Positions 7,396 through 15,667 of a stretch of 64,000 nucleotides of DNA are shown here, piece by piece (the first letter of the stretch is position 1; every line of letters starts with the position of its first letter). The position numbers and the translations under genes are program-made. The DNA comes from Amycolatopsis circi. Its GTDB lineage: Bacteria; Actinomycetota; Actinomycetes; Mycobacteriales; Pseudonocardiaceae. Under the pieces are notes generated by a model. The model did no database searches. It saw only the letters and a list, made by a program, of their open reading frames with translations, and was not told where the DNA came from. Location of the stretch: positions 62,001 to 126,000 of the forward strand of contig NZ_PQIA01000014.1 of the NCBI RefSeq assembly GCF_003385235.1, given 5' to 3'.

Positions 7396-8019
7396 TCAGC
7401 CGAGCAGCAGGCCGTTGCCGCCGGCGACGGCGTTGTCGAAGCGCTTGGAGATCTCCGCCCAGTTGAAGATGTTCCACAGGGCGTTGACGTAGTCCGGCTT
7501 CACGTTCTTGTAGTCCAGGTAGAACGCGTGCTCCCACACGTCGACCAGCAGGATCGGCACGGTCGGCAGGATCAGGTTGTTGTGGTGATCGCGCAGCTGC
7601 TGGGTGATCAGCGTCTTGCCGATCGGGTCCCACGACAGCGCGCCCCACCCGTTGCCCTGGATCGTCGTCGACACCGCGGTGAACTGCGCCTTGAACTTGT
7701 CGAAGGAGCCGAACGCCTCGTCGATCGCCGCGGCCAGCTCGCCGGTCGGCTTGTCGCCGCCTTCCGGCGAGAGGATCTTCCACCACACCACGTGGTTGGC
7801 GTGCCCGGCCAGGTTGAACGCCAGCGTCGTCTCCAGCCCCACGATCGACCCGAAGTCGTTCGCTTCGCGGGCGGCGGCGAGCTTGTCCAGCGTGTCGTTC
7901 GCGCCCTTCACGTAGGTCGCGTGGTGCTTGCTGTGGTGCAGCTCGTTGATCTCGCCGGAGATGTGCGGCGCGAGAGCACCGTAGTCGTAATCGAGTTCGG
8001 GCAGCTCGTACCGGGCCAT
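7396..8019 (-). CDS. sodA: Superoxide dismutase (Fe/Mn family)
   Basis: This 207-residue cytoplasmic enzyme dismutates superoxide to peroxide and oxygen. The start at ATG 8019 is preceded by AGAAGGAGGGCCC. The four metal ligands are visible: His28 in NELHHSKHH, His76 in [11 protein letters not shown], and Asp and His in [14 protein letters not shown] near residues 160-164. [12 protein letters not shown] carries the outer-sphere residues near 145; this region is what separates Fe from Mn enzymes, but I cannot decide the metal by eye. It is close to mycobacterial and streptomycete SodA/SodF in length and motifs, is monocistronic and ends at a hairpin. Confidence 0.97.
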   Translation of the reverse strand: MARYELPELDYDYGALAPHISGEINELHHSKHHATYVKGANDTLDKLAAAREANDFGSIVGLETTLAFNLAGHANHVVWWKILSPEGGDKPTGELAAAIDEAFGSFDKFKAQFTAVSTTIQGNGWGALSWDPIGKTLITQQLRDHHNNLILPTVPILLVDVWEHAFYLDYKNVKPDYVNALWNIFNWAEISKRFDNAVAGGNGLLLG

Positions 8020-8232
8020 GGGCCCTCCTTCTGTCTTCGACATCAAGTCTTGCCCCCTCGAACCTAGTAGCACACCCGGGTCCCGGGCGAGCGGGGGCGA
8101 CCTCGGCGCCACGGGGTGGAACCAGCTTGAGTGAATGTTCAACTTCCAGTACCGGCCTCGGCGGCCGACCACTCAGCGTGACCGGTTTGTCCGCCCCGCG
8201 CCGGTTCGCCCGTGCCCGGTACGGTTGACCCC

Positions 8233-8604
8233 ATGGCGACGTCCCGGCTCGGCAGCGTGCAGCGGGTGCTGCTGCTGTTCGCGCTGGCGCTGGGCATCGC
8301 CGTGATGCACCACGTGCCCTCTCCGGGCGCCGGGCATGCCATGACGAGCCAGCTGTCCGTGGTCCAGGCGCACGACGCCGCCCCGGCCGCGGACTCCGGC
8401 ATGCCCGCCGGCGAGCACTCGATGCTGCACCTCTGCCTGGCGGTCCTGTACGCGGCCGGAGCGCTCGTTCTCGGCCTGCTGGCTTTCCGCCGTTACACCG
8501 CCGTCAAGGCGGTCTTCGACGGCACACGCGGCTCCCCCGCCGACCGGCCGCCCGACAGACGGGGCCGGACCGTCCTGACTTCTCTCTGCGTGTTGCGAAC
8601 CTGA
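8233..8604 (+). CDS. DUF6153-like small membrane protein
   Basis: This 123-residue protein starts at ATG 8233; a GTG at 8212 is in frame but less likely. It has an N-terminal TM helix with MHHVPSPGAGHAMT just outside it, a His/Met-containing loop (residues about 28-65, including AGEHSMLHLCLAVLYAAGALV) and a second TM helix. The tail is basic and Pro-rich. The pattern matches DUF6153 proteins, which in actinomycetes usually precede a DUF305 gene, as here (8663). The His/Met content suggests handling of copper or another soft metal, but this is inference. Confidence 0.75.
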   Translation: MATSRLGSVQRVLLLFALALGIAVMHHVPSPGAGHAMTSQLSVVQAHDAAPAADSGMPAGEHSMLHLCLAVLYAAGALVLGLLAFRRYTAVKAVFDGTRGSPADRPPDRRGRTVLTSLCVLRT

Positions 8605-8662
8605 TCGGTCACGTCCGCTCCGGTCTTTCTTCGCAATTCTTCCTTTTGAGAGAAGGTTTTTC

Positions 8663-9238
8663 GTGCGCAAAATCTTTTTCAGCGGTGCCGTGCTGACCGC
8701 GTCGCTCCTGCTCGGCGCGTGCGGCGGTCCGGAATCCCCCGCTCCCGCACCCAGTGCGCAGGCGGGGCACAACGCCGCTGACGTCACGTTCGCCCAGCAG
8801 ATGATCCCGCACCACCAGCAGGCGCTGGAAATGGCGAAAATGGTGCCGCCGCGCAGCAGCGACCCGAAGGTCGTCGACCTGGCCGGCCGGATCGACCGGG
8901 CGCAGGACCCGGAAATCCGGCAGATGCAAGGCTGGCTGACGTCCTGGGGCGTCGCGGCGACCAGCCATTCGATGCCCGGCGGCCACGACATGTCCGGCGA
9001 CCACTCGATGACCGGCATGATGTCCGACGCCGACCTGAAAAGCCTGGACGCCGCCAAGGGCCCGGAGTTCGACCGGTCGTGGCTGGACATGATGGTCAAG
9101 CACCACCAGGGCGCGGTCGAGATGGCGAAGACGGAATTGGCCCAGGGCGCGGATGCCGGGGCCAAGGCGCTGGCGCAGCGGATCATCGACGCGCAGCAGG
9201 CGGAGATCGCTGAGATGCAGGGCTTGCTGAAGAGCTGA
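8663..9238 (+). CDS. DUF305 lipoprotein
   Basis: This 191-residue exported lipoprotein starts at GTG 8663. The signal peptide MRKIFFSGAVLTASLLLGACGG has the lipobox LGAC, giving a lipidated Cys near residue 20. Two DUF305 half-domains follow, each with the hallmark of paired histidines in a helix: FAQQMIPHHQQALEMAKM (about 45-62) and WLDMMVKHHQGAVEMAKTEL (about 145-163). Between them is a His/Met-rich linker (SHSMPGGHDMSGDHSMTGMM), a plausible copper-binding segment. The family is a four-helix ferritin-like fold of unclear function, often near copper genes. It is probably co-transcribed with the DUF6153 gene 58 bases upstream. Confidence 0.93.
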   Translation: MRKIFFSGAVLTASLLLGACGGPESPAPAPSAQAGHNAADVTFAQQMIPHHQQALEMAKMVPPRSSDPKVVDLAGRIDRAQDPEIRQMQGWLTSWGVAATSHSMPGGHDMSGDHSMTGMMSDADLKSLDAAKGPEFDRSWLDMMVKHHQGAVEMAKTELAQGADAGAKALAQRIIDAQQAEIAEMQGLLKS

Positions 9239-9245
9239 TCCGGTG

Positions 9246-9279
9246 GGGCGCCGGGGTCGTTCGAGCGGCTCCGGCGCCC
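9246..9279 (+). terminator. Hairpin after the DUF305 gene
   Basis: A 9-bp perfect GC stem (arms 9246-9254 and 9271-9279) with a 16-base loop starts eight bases past the stop codon. Confidence 0.55.
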
Positions 9280-9668
9280 TGCTTCGGGGCCTTGCGCTGG
9301 CGGAGGTCTCGCCGGGCGAGGTCCAGCACTGGCGGGGCCGGGTCTCGCCACCTGCTCGGCGAAGTCCAGCGCCGTCCGCTCGCGAGACCTGGGTCTGGGC
9401 GAGTTGGCGCCGATCACCCGCGCACAACCCGGCGGGTTTTGTCATCAGGCTCCCCGCGCCAGCCGGAACCGAATCAGACGGCACGCGGCGGCCTCGATCG
9501 AGCGCCACCCCTCCGCCGGAGCTGGAGCGACTCTCTCGACCGCCCGGACGCGCGTCCAGCTGCTCGTGAGGCGAGGCACGGCGGCCGGTCCGGCTCGCGC
9601 GCCCTGTCTCCCGGAAGCCGAGCCGGAATCCGCCGGACCCGGCCGCGACGACCGGATCCGGCGGGTTC
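9280..9668. other. Gene-free stretch between convergent genes
   Basis: No supportable gene. The frames that cross this region are rich in Arg, Pro and Ser and have no recognisable domain. The flanking genes converge on it, so no promoter is expected. Confidence 0.5.
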
Positions 9669-10010
9669 TCATCGCCGCAGTTTCTCCGGCGCTTCGTCGA
9701 TCAGGCGCAGCAGCCGCACCGCGAGGTCCTGGCAGGCGGCACCGGTCAGGCCGGTGTCCTCCTCCAGCACGGCTCGGACGGAGGAGATGCGCTCGTCGTA
9801 TCGCGACACGTACCTGATTTCGTCGGGCATGACGCGGTCCTCTTTCCTGGCTTTTCGGGTTGTTGCGAGGGTTTCGGCGGCGCACGCGCACCGGCGGTGC
9901 AAGCCGCCCGACGCGGTCGCGGCGCAGAAGCGGCTCGCGATCTCGTCGTGCGAGTCGTTTCCATGCGGGCAGACCGCGCAGGTCCCAGTCGTCAGCCGCG
10001 CCGGCGTCAC
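9669..10010 (-). CDS. RGCVC-like small Cys protein reading in frame into a DUF6307-like domain
   Basis: The GTG at 10010 overlaps the upstream TGA (GTGA) and opens a 113-residue frame. Residues 1-45 carry CAVCPHGNDSHDEIASRFC and HRRCAC, the Cys/His spacing of actinobacterial RGCVC-family small proteins; the final motif here is RRCAC rather than RGCVC. Residues 61-113 (MPDEIRYVSRYDERISSVRA...) look like a separate small domain of the DUF6307 type. An internal ATG at 9830 has its own AGAGGA seven bases upstream, so the second part may also be made alone. Either a stop codon between two coupled genes was lost or this is a true fusion. It is the third gene of the desaturase operon. Function unknown. 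Confidence 0.6.
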   Translation of the reverse strand: MTPARLTTGTCAVCPHGNDSHDEIASRFCAATASGGLHRRCACAAETLATTRKARKEDRVMPDEIRYVSRYDERISSVRAVLEEDTGLTGAACQDLAVRLLRLIDEAPEKLRR

Positions 10011-10474
10011 GAGGTGCTCTCCAAGGGATCGGCGGTCTCGGCGCCGGACGCGACGCCGTTGCCGAACAGGATTTCCGCCGAGGTGGCGGTGGAATCGCCG
10101 TCCGAGGCCGACCGGAGCACGGCGCGGGCGACCCCGCCGGGCGCCTCCGGACGGATCACCAGCAGGTGCACCCACCGGGAGTCCGTGCCGATCACCGTGA
10201 TCATGTCCGGGTCGGTGGAACGGAAGCCCTCCAGCCGCACGGTCCGGCCGCCGAGGCGCACCTCGCGTTCCGCCAGCCCCCACGCCTCCAGGTGATATCC
10301 CACCCGGGTGACCAGTCCGACCCGCTGTTCGAGGCAGTGCGCCAGCGACGGCAGCTCCTTCGCCAGCTCCGCCGAACGCGGCCACCAGCCGCCGTCGACC
10401 TTGCTGCGGCGCGCACCCGCCGGCTTCATCTCGACACGAGCTTCGGCCGGCCGCGGTCTGCCGTCAGCCGTCAC
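10007..10474 (-). CDS. DUF5994 family protein
   Basis: This 155-residue protein starts at GTG 10474, which overlaps the desaturase TGA by 4 bases. The family core is clear: RVEMKPAGARRSKVDGGWWPRSAELAKELPSL (about 13-44), then RVGLVTRVGYHLEAWG, VRLEGFRSTDPDMITVIG and a C-terminal strand VHLLVIRPEA. DUF5994 proteins are small soluble actinobacterial proteins of unknown function, often in several copies per genome. Tight coupling to a fatty-acid desaturase suggests a membrane-stress or lipid role here; that is inference. Confidence 0.82.
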   Translation of the reverse strand: MTADGRPRPAEARVEMKPAGARRSKVDGGWWPRSAELAKELPSLAHCLEQRVGLVTRVGYHLEAWGLAEREVRLGGRTVRLEGFRSTDPDMITVIGTDSRWVHLLVIRPEAPGGVARAVLRSASDGDSTATSAEILFGNGVASGAETADPLESTS

Positions 10475-11511
10475 CGGGCACCGTTTCCGGCGCTCGACGC
10501 CGCCCGGAGAGGGGTCCCGACCTGGTGCAAATGGCGCAGGACGTCCGCGTACGTACGGAACAGCCCGCCCTGGCTGTAGCTGATCCCGCGCTCGCGGCAG
10601 AAGTCCCGCACCAGCGGCTGCGCCCTCCCCAGGGTAGCCATCGGGATGCTCGGGAAAAGGTGGTGCTCGATCTGGTAGTTCAGCCCGCCCAGCGCGTACG
10701 TCATCCACCGGCCGCCGCGGACGTTGTGCGACGTCAGCACCTGGCGGCGGAGGAAGTCCAGGCGGTGGCCGGGTTCCAGGTGCGGCATCGCCTTGTGGTT
10801 GGGCGCGAACGAGCATCCCATGTAGACGCCCCACGCGGCGTGGTGCACCACGACGAACACCGCGGCGATTCCGGGCGGCAGCAAGAGAAACACGGCCGTG
10901 AGGTACGCCGCGAGGTGGAGGGCGAGCAGGGCCGCGTCGAGCCGGGGGGACTTGGTTCCGCCGTGGCGCACCGCTTTGATCCCCGACCAGTGCAGGTCGA
11001 TGCCTTCCAGCAACAGCAAGGGAAAGAACAGGAATGCCTGGTATTTCGCCATCCAGCGCAGGAAACCCGCCTTCGCGCGGCCTTGCCGGGTGCTGAACGC
11101 CAAGGCGGAAATGTCGATGTCCGGGTCGGATTCCTCGAGGTTCGGGTTGGCGTGGTGCCGGGTGTGCTTGCCGACCCACCAGCCGTAGCTCAGCCCGACC
11201 AGCGCGGCCAGTGCCGTGCCGGCCGCGTCGTTCGCCCGGCGGCCGCGGAAGATCTGCTTGTGCCCGGCGTCGTGGCCGAGAAAAGAGAGCTGGGTGTAGG
11301 CCACGGCCAGCAGCGCCGCCGTGCCGAGTTGCCACCAGCTGGCCGCGCCGAGCGCGAGCAGCACCCACGCCGCGGCGAAGGCCAGCAACGCCGCGGTGGC
11401 GCGCACCAGGTAGTGCACCGGACGGCGGCGGAACAGTCCCGCCTCTTTCACCAGCGCCGACAGCTCGGCGAACTCGCTTCCGTGTCCCGTCCCCTGCGCC
11501 AGCCTGTCCAT
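10471..11511 (-). CDS. Membrane fatty acid desaturase (acyl-lipid, delta-6-like family)
   Basis: This 346-residue integral membrane di-iron enzyme introduces a double bond into acyl chains. I chose the start at ATG 11511 because GGAG lies about 11 bases before it; an ATG at 11526 is in frame without a Shine-Dalgarno. The three histidine boxes are present: HDAGH (about 92-96), HTRHH (about 128-132) and QIEHH in LNYQIEHHLFPSIP (about 287-291). Four to six TM helices flank them. The QIEHH form of box 3 is typical of the front-end/delta-6 and mycobacterial DesA3-like group; no cytochrome b5 domain is fused. It heads a three-gene operon with 4-base overlaps. Confidence 0.93.
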   Translation of the reverse strand: MDRLAQGTGHGSEFAELSALVKEAGLFRRRPVHYLVRATAALLAFAAAWVLLALGAASWWQLGTAALLAVAYTQLSFLGHDAGHKQIFRGRRANDAAGTALAALVGLSYGWWVGKHTRHHANPNLEESDPDIDISALAFSTRQGRAKAGFLRWMAKYQAFLFFPLLLLEGIDLHWSGIKAVRHGGTKSPRLDAALLALHLAAYLTAVFLLLPPGIAAVFVVVHHAAWGVYMGCSFAPNHKAMPHLEPGHRLDFLRRQVLTSHNVRGGRWMTYALGGLNYQIEHHLFPSIPMATLGRAQPLVRDFCRERGISYSQGGLFRTYADVLRHLHQVGTPLRAASSAGNGAR

Positions 11512-12428
11512 TTCCCAGCTCCGCATCGGGTGGTGTGCCGGACGACCGCGGTGGTTCGACAGAAGTAAAGGCCCGCGACCGCAGGTCTTGCCGCCGAGCC
11601 TACACCCGGGACGAGCGGCGAAGGGCGGATCCGGCGTCACTCACCGGGAGGAATCCGCTTACCGGTCCGTCTCGCCCCAGCCGTGCCACGACTTGAATTC
11701 CCTTGCACCCCAAGGACTTCCGCGACATCGGCCTGACCCGGACGGATATTCGCGACCGCCGAAACCCCGTTTCGGGGGACGCGGCGGGGCGCACGGAGCG
11801 GTCAAGGGTGTACCGTGAGCGGTGTCCGAGAACATCTCGTGCGCCGACAGTCCCGGCCCGCCGAGGCCAGGGCGAGCGCGTGCCATGTCGTCGGGCCCAC
11901 GGCACACCACCGTCCTCCTCGCGGCCTGTCAGCCGCCGAGCTGCCCTAGCTTCGGTCGCACCCGCGACATCAGCCAACGGCGCCCTCTCGGGAACGGCGG
12001 TGGTGCGACGTGGCCAGCCGCCCGGTTCTTCCGTTCCGCCCGCGGTCCTCGCTTCTCCGAAAGGAAAACTCATCACTGCTCCAGTCAGTTCGCCGCTTTT
12101 CAGCCATCCGGTCGCCGAAAGCCCGCGTCCCGATGCGCTCGTCCGGCCGCAGGCCACTCGCTACGGCGGCCTGTTCCGCCAGCCCGCTGTCTCGCCCAGC
12201 GAGCGGAAAGAATCGCAGCCGCTCCAGGGACGAGCGCACTCGCGGCACCACCGTCGCTGACCCGCGTCCCTTCGCGCGGCAGCCGAGAAGCGTCCGAGTC
12301 TCCGGACAAGAGTGCCGTGTGCAGCGAAATCGGCTGTGGCTCAACCGATCCGGGCAGGTTCGACGGCACGCCCCGGACGTGATTCCCGGATTGAGCCGGA
12401 ACACCGAGCGCCGCGAGCGTAGTGCTCG
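11512..12428. other. Gene-free 0.9-kb stretch
   Basis: Frames of up to about 185 codons cross this region on both strands, but all are Arg/Ser/Pro-rich with no domain, no signal peptide and no Shine-Dalgarno. Base composition is less biased than in flanking genes (for example the A-rich stretch near 12060-12085). I read it as non-coding or as thoroughly decayed sequence. The desaturase promoter must lie at its left end. Confidence 0.5.
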
Positions 12429-13094
12429 CTAAGCCTGCCGCTTCACCATCTCCGTGATCCACACCGGCGCGTACGGCGAGGTGCAGTTCGGCGGCGTCGG
12501 GTAGTCCTTGAGCACCCCGAGCCGCTCCCCGATCTCGATCGCGCGGGCCCGCAGGTCGGGATTCCCGATGCCGATCTGCGCGAGGCAATGGTTCATCGCC
12601 CACTGCAACCGGTCCGGGGCGGTTTTCATCTCGGCTTCGATGACGTCGAGCAGACCGGGAAGATCGAGCCCGGCGGGCTTCTTGGCGACCCGGTCCACGG
12701 TCAGCGCCCAGCCCGCGCTCGCGACCACCGGATCGGGGTCTTCGAGCCAGGCCACGCGGAGTTCCTCGGCGTAACGGCTCTTCTTGACGAGGTACGCGAC
12801 GAGCCAGTCCTGGACCTTGGGTTTGCGCGCCTCGCGCAGCATGACGTCGAGGTCGTCGCGGTCGAACTGCTTGGGCCGCGCGACGAGGAGCGCGAGCAGG
12901 CGGGCGTTGGTCTCGCCGGTCTGCCAGAGTTCGCGGGCGAGGCCGGGCTGGGCTTTGAGTTCCTTGGCGAGGGCACGGAGCTTGCCGAGGTTGACGCTGT
13001 GGTCGTCGCCGTGGTTCTCGTTGACTGCCCGGATTTTGGGGTCGTCGAGTTCCGCCAGCCGGGCGAGGACCCCGGAGAGGGTTGCGTCGGCCAC
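12429..13094 (-). CDS. AlkD-like DNA alkylation repair protein
   Basis: This 221-residue protein starts at GTG 13094, with AGGAGG five bases upstream. It is all-helical with HEAT-like repeats: LGKLRALAKELKAQPGLARELWQTGETNARLLALL, VQDWLVAYLVKKSRYAEELRVAWLEDPDPVVASAGWALTV, and RLQWAMNHCLAQIGIGNPDLRARAIEIGERLG. This is the AlkD/DNA_alkylation pattern; these glycosylases remove N3- and N7-alkylated purines. I could not place the usual catalytic Asp with confidence, so activity is uncertain. It is monocistronic. Confidence 0.75.
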   Translation of the reverse strand: MADATLSGVLARLAELDDPKIRAVNENHGDDHSVNLGKLRALAKELKAQPGLARELWQTGETNARLLALLVARPKQFDRDDLDVMLREARKPKVQDWLVAYLVKKSRYAEELRVAWLEDPDPVVASAGWALTVDRVAKKPAGLDLPGLLDVIEAEMKTAPDRLQWAMNHCLAQIGIGNPDLRARAIEIGERLGVLKDYPTPPNCTSPYAPVWITEMVKRQA

Positions 13095-13429
13095 GAGAAC
13101 CTCCTGCTCAGGATGCGGATGGGCTCGAGGCTACGGCAATGGCGGCGCAGGACGCGGTAACGCTCGCGGCCGGGGGACGTCTTTCCGGCCTGCCCCGGAT
13201 TCGCCGCCAGCGCGCGGGCCGGGTGCGCGGTGGATTCGCCCGCCCAGGACCACGGCGCCGAAACAAAGCGATCCCGCAACCGGCCCAGGCCGCGGCCAGC
13301 GGGCGGTCAGCTCGGGCAAGTTCGACCCGCGGCGAGGAATACCAGGGATGCCTCGGCCCCGGCCGCCCGAAGACCTCCGGCGACCTCCAGCGCGAATGGG
13401 CCTGCCAGCAGGCCTACCTGCCCCGGCCG
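13095..13429. other. Gene-free stretch
   Basis: Nothing supportable is seen between the AlkD-like start and the flavin reductase stop. It holds the AlkD-like promoter on its left side. Confidence 0.45.
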
Positions 13430-14038
13430 CTACCCCTCCGCCAGGAACTCCTCGGGAGCAGGAATCGGCACCCGCACCCAGTTGTCCACCCGGGTGAACG
13501 TCGCGCCTCCCATGCGCCCCACCGGCCGGTACACGTCCTGGTCCAGCCGTCCGTCCGGCCGGAGCAGCCGGTCGTCCACCGCCACCCCGACCACCTCGCC
13601 GAACACCAGGTGCGAGCCCCTGAACTCCTCGGTCTTCACCAGCGTGCACTCCAGGCTCGGGCCCGCCCCGGCGGGGTGCGGGACGGCGATCCGCACCCCG
13701 GGCGCCCACGACAACCCGACCCGCTCCGCTTCGTCCACCGAAGAGTCCACTGTGGACGCAGTGCGCGCGACGAGTTCTTCCTGACCGCTCAACGCCATCG
13801 TGATCGCGAACTCGCCCCGAGCCGAGATGTTGGCCAGAGTGTCCTTAGGCGCTTCCGAAATCGAGAAGACGACCGTCGGCGGATCCATTGTCAGCGGGGC
13901 GAAGTAGCTGAACGGCGCGAGGTTCCGCACGCCCGCACCGTCCACTGTGCTCACCCACGCGATCGGCCGCGGGACGACGGCGTTCTTCACCATCCACACG
14001 AAAGCGCCGCGATCGGCGTCGGTATTGCTGCTGTACAC
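13430..14038 (-). CDS. Flavin reductase-like FMN-binding protein
   Basis: This protein has 202 residues and starts at GTG 14038. It shows the split-barrel flavin reductase pattern: VVPRPIAWVSTVDGAGVRNLAPFSYFAPLTMDPPTVVFSI (about 21-60), then SEAPKDTLANI, FAITMALSGQEELV, and late SHLVFGEVVGVAVDD. Such enzymes use NAD(P)H to reduce FMN, or are themselves flavoprotein oxidoreductases. It is the last gene of the minus-strand amine operon, six bases after the amidohydrolase, and might supply reduced flavin or act on an operon intermediate. Confidence 0.82.
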   Translation of the reverse strand: MYSSNTDADRGAFVWMVKNAVVPRPIAWVSTVDGAGVRNLAPFSYFAPLTMDPPTVVFSISEAPKDTLANISARGEFAITMALSGQEELVARTASTVDSSVDEAERVGLSWAPGVRIAVPHPAGAGPSLECTLVKTEEFRGSHLVFGEVVGVAVDDRLLRPDGRLDQDVYRPVGRMGGATFTRVDNWVRVPIPAPEEFLAEG

Positions 14039-14044
14039 AACCCC

Positions 14045-15667
14045 TCACTCTGCCACTACACGTCCTCCGAGCACGGTCAGTTCCGACCGTACGCTCAGCA
14101 ACTCCTCATCCGCAGCGGTGACCGGATCGTGGGCGAAAACCGCGAGGTCGGCGAGCGATCCGACGCCGAGAGTGCCCTTGGAATCCTCCGCGTGTTCGAG
14201 CCAGGCGGGGCCGGTCGTCCACAGCCGCAGCGCTTCCACCCTGGTCAGCGGGTTGGCCACCAGAGAGTACGCGTTCGGCCCGGGTGAGCCGGTGAAGGTT
14301 GCGACGCCGCGGCGCCAGTCTGGAACGGTCACCGGCGCGTCTGAGCTGTCGGCGACCACCACGCCGTGGTCCAGCAACGCTCGCGCGGGGAACGCGTCCG
14401 CCCACCGGGACTCGCCCAGCACGCGGACCATGGACGGGCCGCTGTAGGTCCGCATCAGCGAGCTGGTGATCACCCCGATGCCGGATCGCGCCAGGCGGGA
14501 GAGCACCGCGGCGGACAAGAAGGTGCCGTGGATCAGGGCGTGTCGTGCGTCCGGCCACGGGTCAGCCGCCTGGGCTGCCTCGATCGCGTCGACTACCGCG
14601 TCCGCGGCCCGGTCTCCGGTCACGTGGACCTGCACCCGCACCCGCCGGGCGTGGGCGACCAGGATCAGTTCGTGCAGCTCACGCACTCGCGCGTCGTCGT
14701 CGGGGCCGAAGGTCACGAGACTGCCGTGCTCGCCGGACGGATAGGGCGAGTGCATCCACGCGGTGCAGTGGGTCGGCACTCCGTCGGCGAACAGTTTGAT
14801 GCCGCCGATCCGCAGCAGGTCATCGCCGACGGCGAAGTCAGTCTCGTCCAGCAACTGCGCCAGCGAGGCGGCGGACGTCGTCGGCGACGGCCAGTTCCAG
14901 TGCAGCAGCGCGGTGATCCGCATCCGCAACCGGCCGGCGGCGTGCAGGTCCCGGTAGTCCTGCCACAGGTCCGGCGGGACGATCGGGTCGGTCACACTCG
15001 TCATTCCGAGGGCGTTCAACCGCTCCATGCTGCGCACGATCGCGTCCAGCCGAACGGAACGGCTCGGCTGCGGCACCAGGGAAGCGACCAGCTCCTGCGC
15101 GCTCTCCACGAGCACCCCGGTCGGCTCGCCCGCGGAGTCCCGCACGATCTCCCCGGCTTCCGGATCCGGCGTCGCCGCAGTGATTCCTGCGCGTTTCAAC
15201 GCCGCGCTGTTCGCCCACACCTCGTGTGATGACGCGTGGTGCAGCACCGTCGGCTGTGTGCCAGTCACGCTGTCGAGCCAGGCGCGGGTCGGCACTGCGC
15301 TGCCGTCCGCGAACTCGGCGATCGTCGTTTCCCGCCAGCCCCGGCCGACGATCCACTCCCCCGGCGGAGCGTCGGCCAGCGCGCGAGCGACCGAGTCCAA
15401 AGAAGACGCGGCGGAGAGGTCCACACAGAACTCCGGGCCAGCGGCGGCATGGAAGGCCAGATGCAGATGCGCGTCGTTCAGTCCAGGAAGGACAGTCCGG
15501 CCCGCCAGCTCGACGATCCGCGCCTCCGGTGCCGCCGCGGCGGAAACCGTCTTGTCGTCACCGACCGCGGCGATCCGGCCGTCCGACACCAGCACCGCGG
15601 AAGCGGTCCCGACCACCGGATCGAAAGTCCGGACCACGCCGCCGCGCAGCAGCAATTCCTCAGTCAT
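14045..15667 (-). CDS. Amidohydrolase_3 family metal-dependent hydrolase (YtcJ-like)
   Basis: This protein has 540 residues. The start at ATG 15667 overlaps the stop of the ABC ATPase gene (ATGA). The N-terminal beta-sandwich leads to the metal-binding NDAHLHLAF (HxH, about residues 65-70). The TIM barrel continues with IGGIKLFADGVPTHCTAWM (about 290-308), VQVHVTGDRAADAVVDAI (about 355), HALIHGTFLS and a final ADSSDAPV segment carrying the catalytic Asp. YtcJ-like enzymes hydrolyse amides or related C-N bonds. Within this operon it could open or deacylate the imported amine, but the substrate is unknown. Confidence 0.88.
   Translation of the reverse strand: MTEELLLRGGVVRTFDPVVGTASAVLVSDGRIAAVGDDKTVSAAAAPEARIVELAGRTVLPGLNDAHLHLAFHAAAGPEFCVDLSAASSLDSVARALADAPPGEWIVGRGWRETTIAEFADGSAVPTRAWLDSVTGTQPTVLHHASSHEVWANSAALKRAGITAATPDPEAGEIVRDSAGEPTGVLVESAQELVASLVPQPSRSVRLDAIVRSMERLNALGMTSVTDPIVPPDLWQDYRDLHAAGRLRMRITALLHWNWPSPTTSAASLAQLLDETDFAVGDDLLRIGGIKLFADGVPTHCTAWMHSPYPSGEHGSLVTFGPDDDARVRELHELILVAHARRVRVQVHVTGDRAADAVVDAIEAAQAADPWPDARHALIHGTFLSAAVLSRLARSGIGVITSSLMRTYSGPSMVRVLGESRWADAFPARALLDHGVVVADSSDAPVTVPDWRRGVATFTGSPGPNAYSLVANPLTRVEALRLWTTGPAWLEHAEDSKGTLGVGSLADLAVFAHDPVTAADEELLSVRSELTVLGGRVVAE

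Noticed and set aside
5894-7492. A 532-codon open frame on the plus strand
   Set aside because: It is antisense to the ArsR-type regulator, has no Shine-Dalgarno and no recognisable motif.
11600-12432. Several frames of 140-190 codons between desaturase and AlkD-like genes
   Set aside because: All lack ribosome sites, domains and the third-position GC bias seen in the neighbouring genes.
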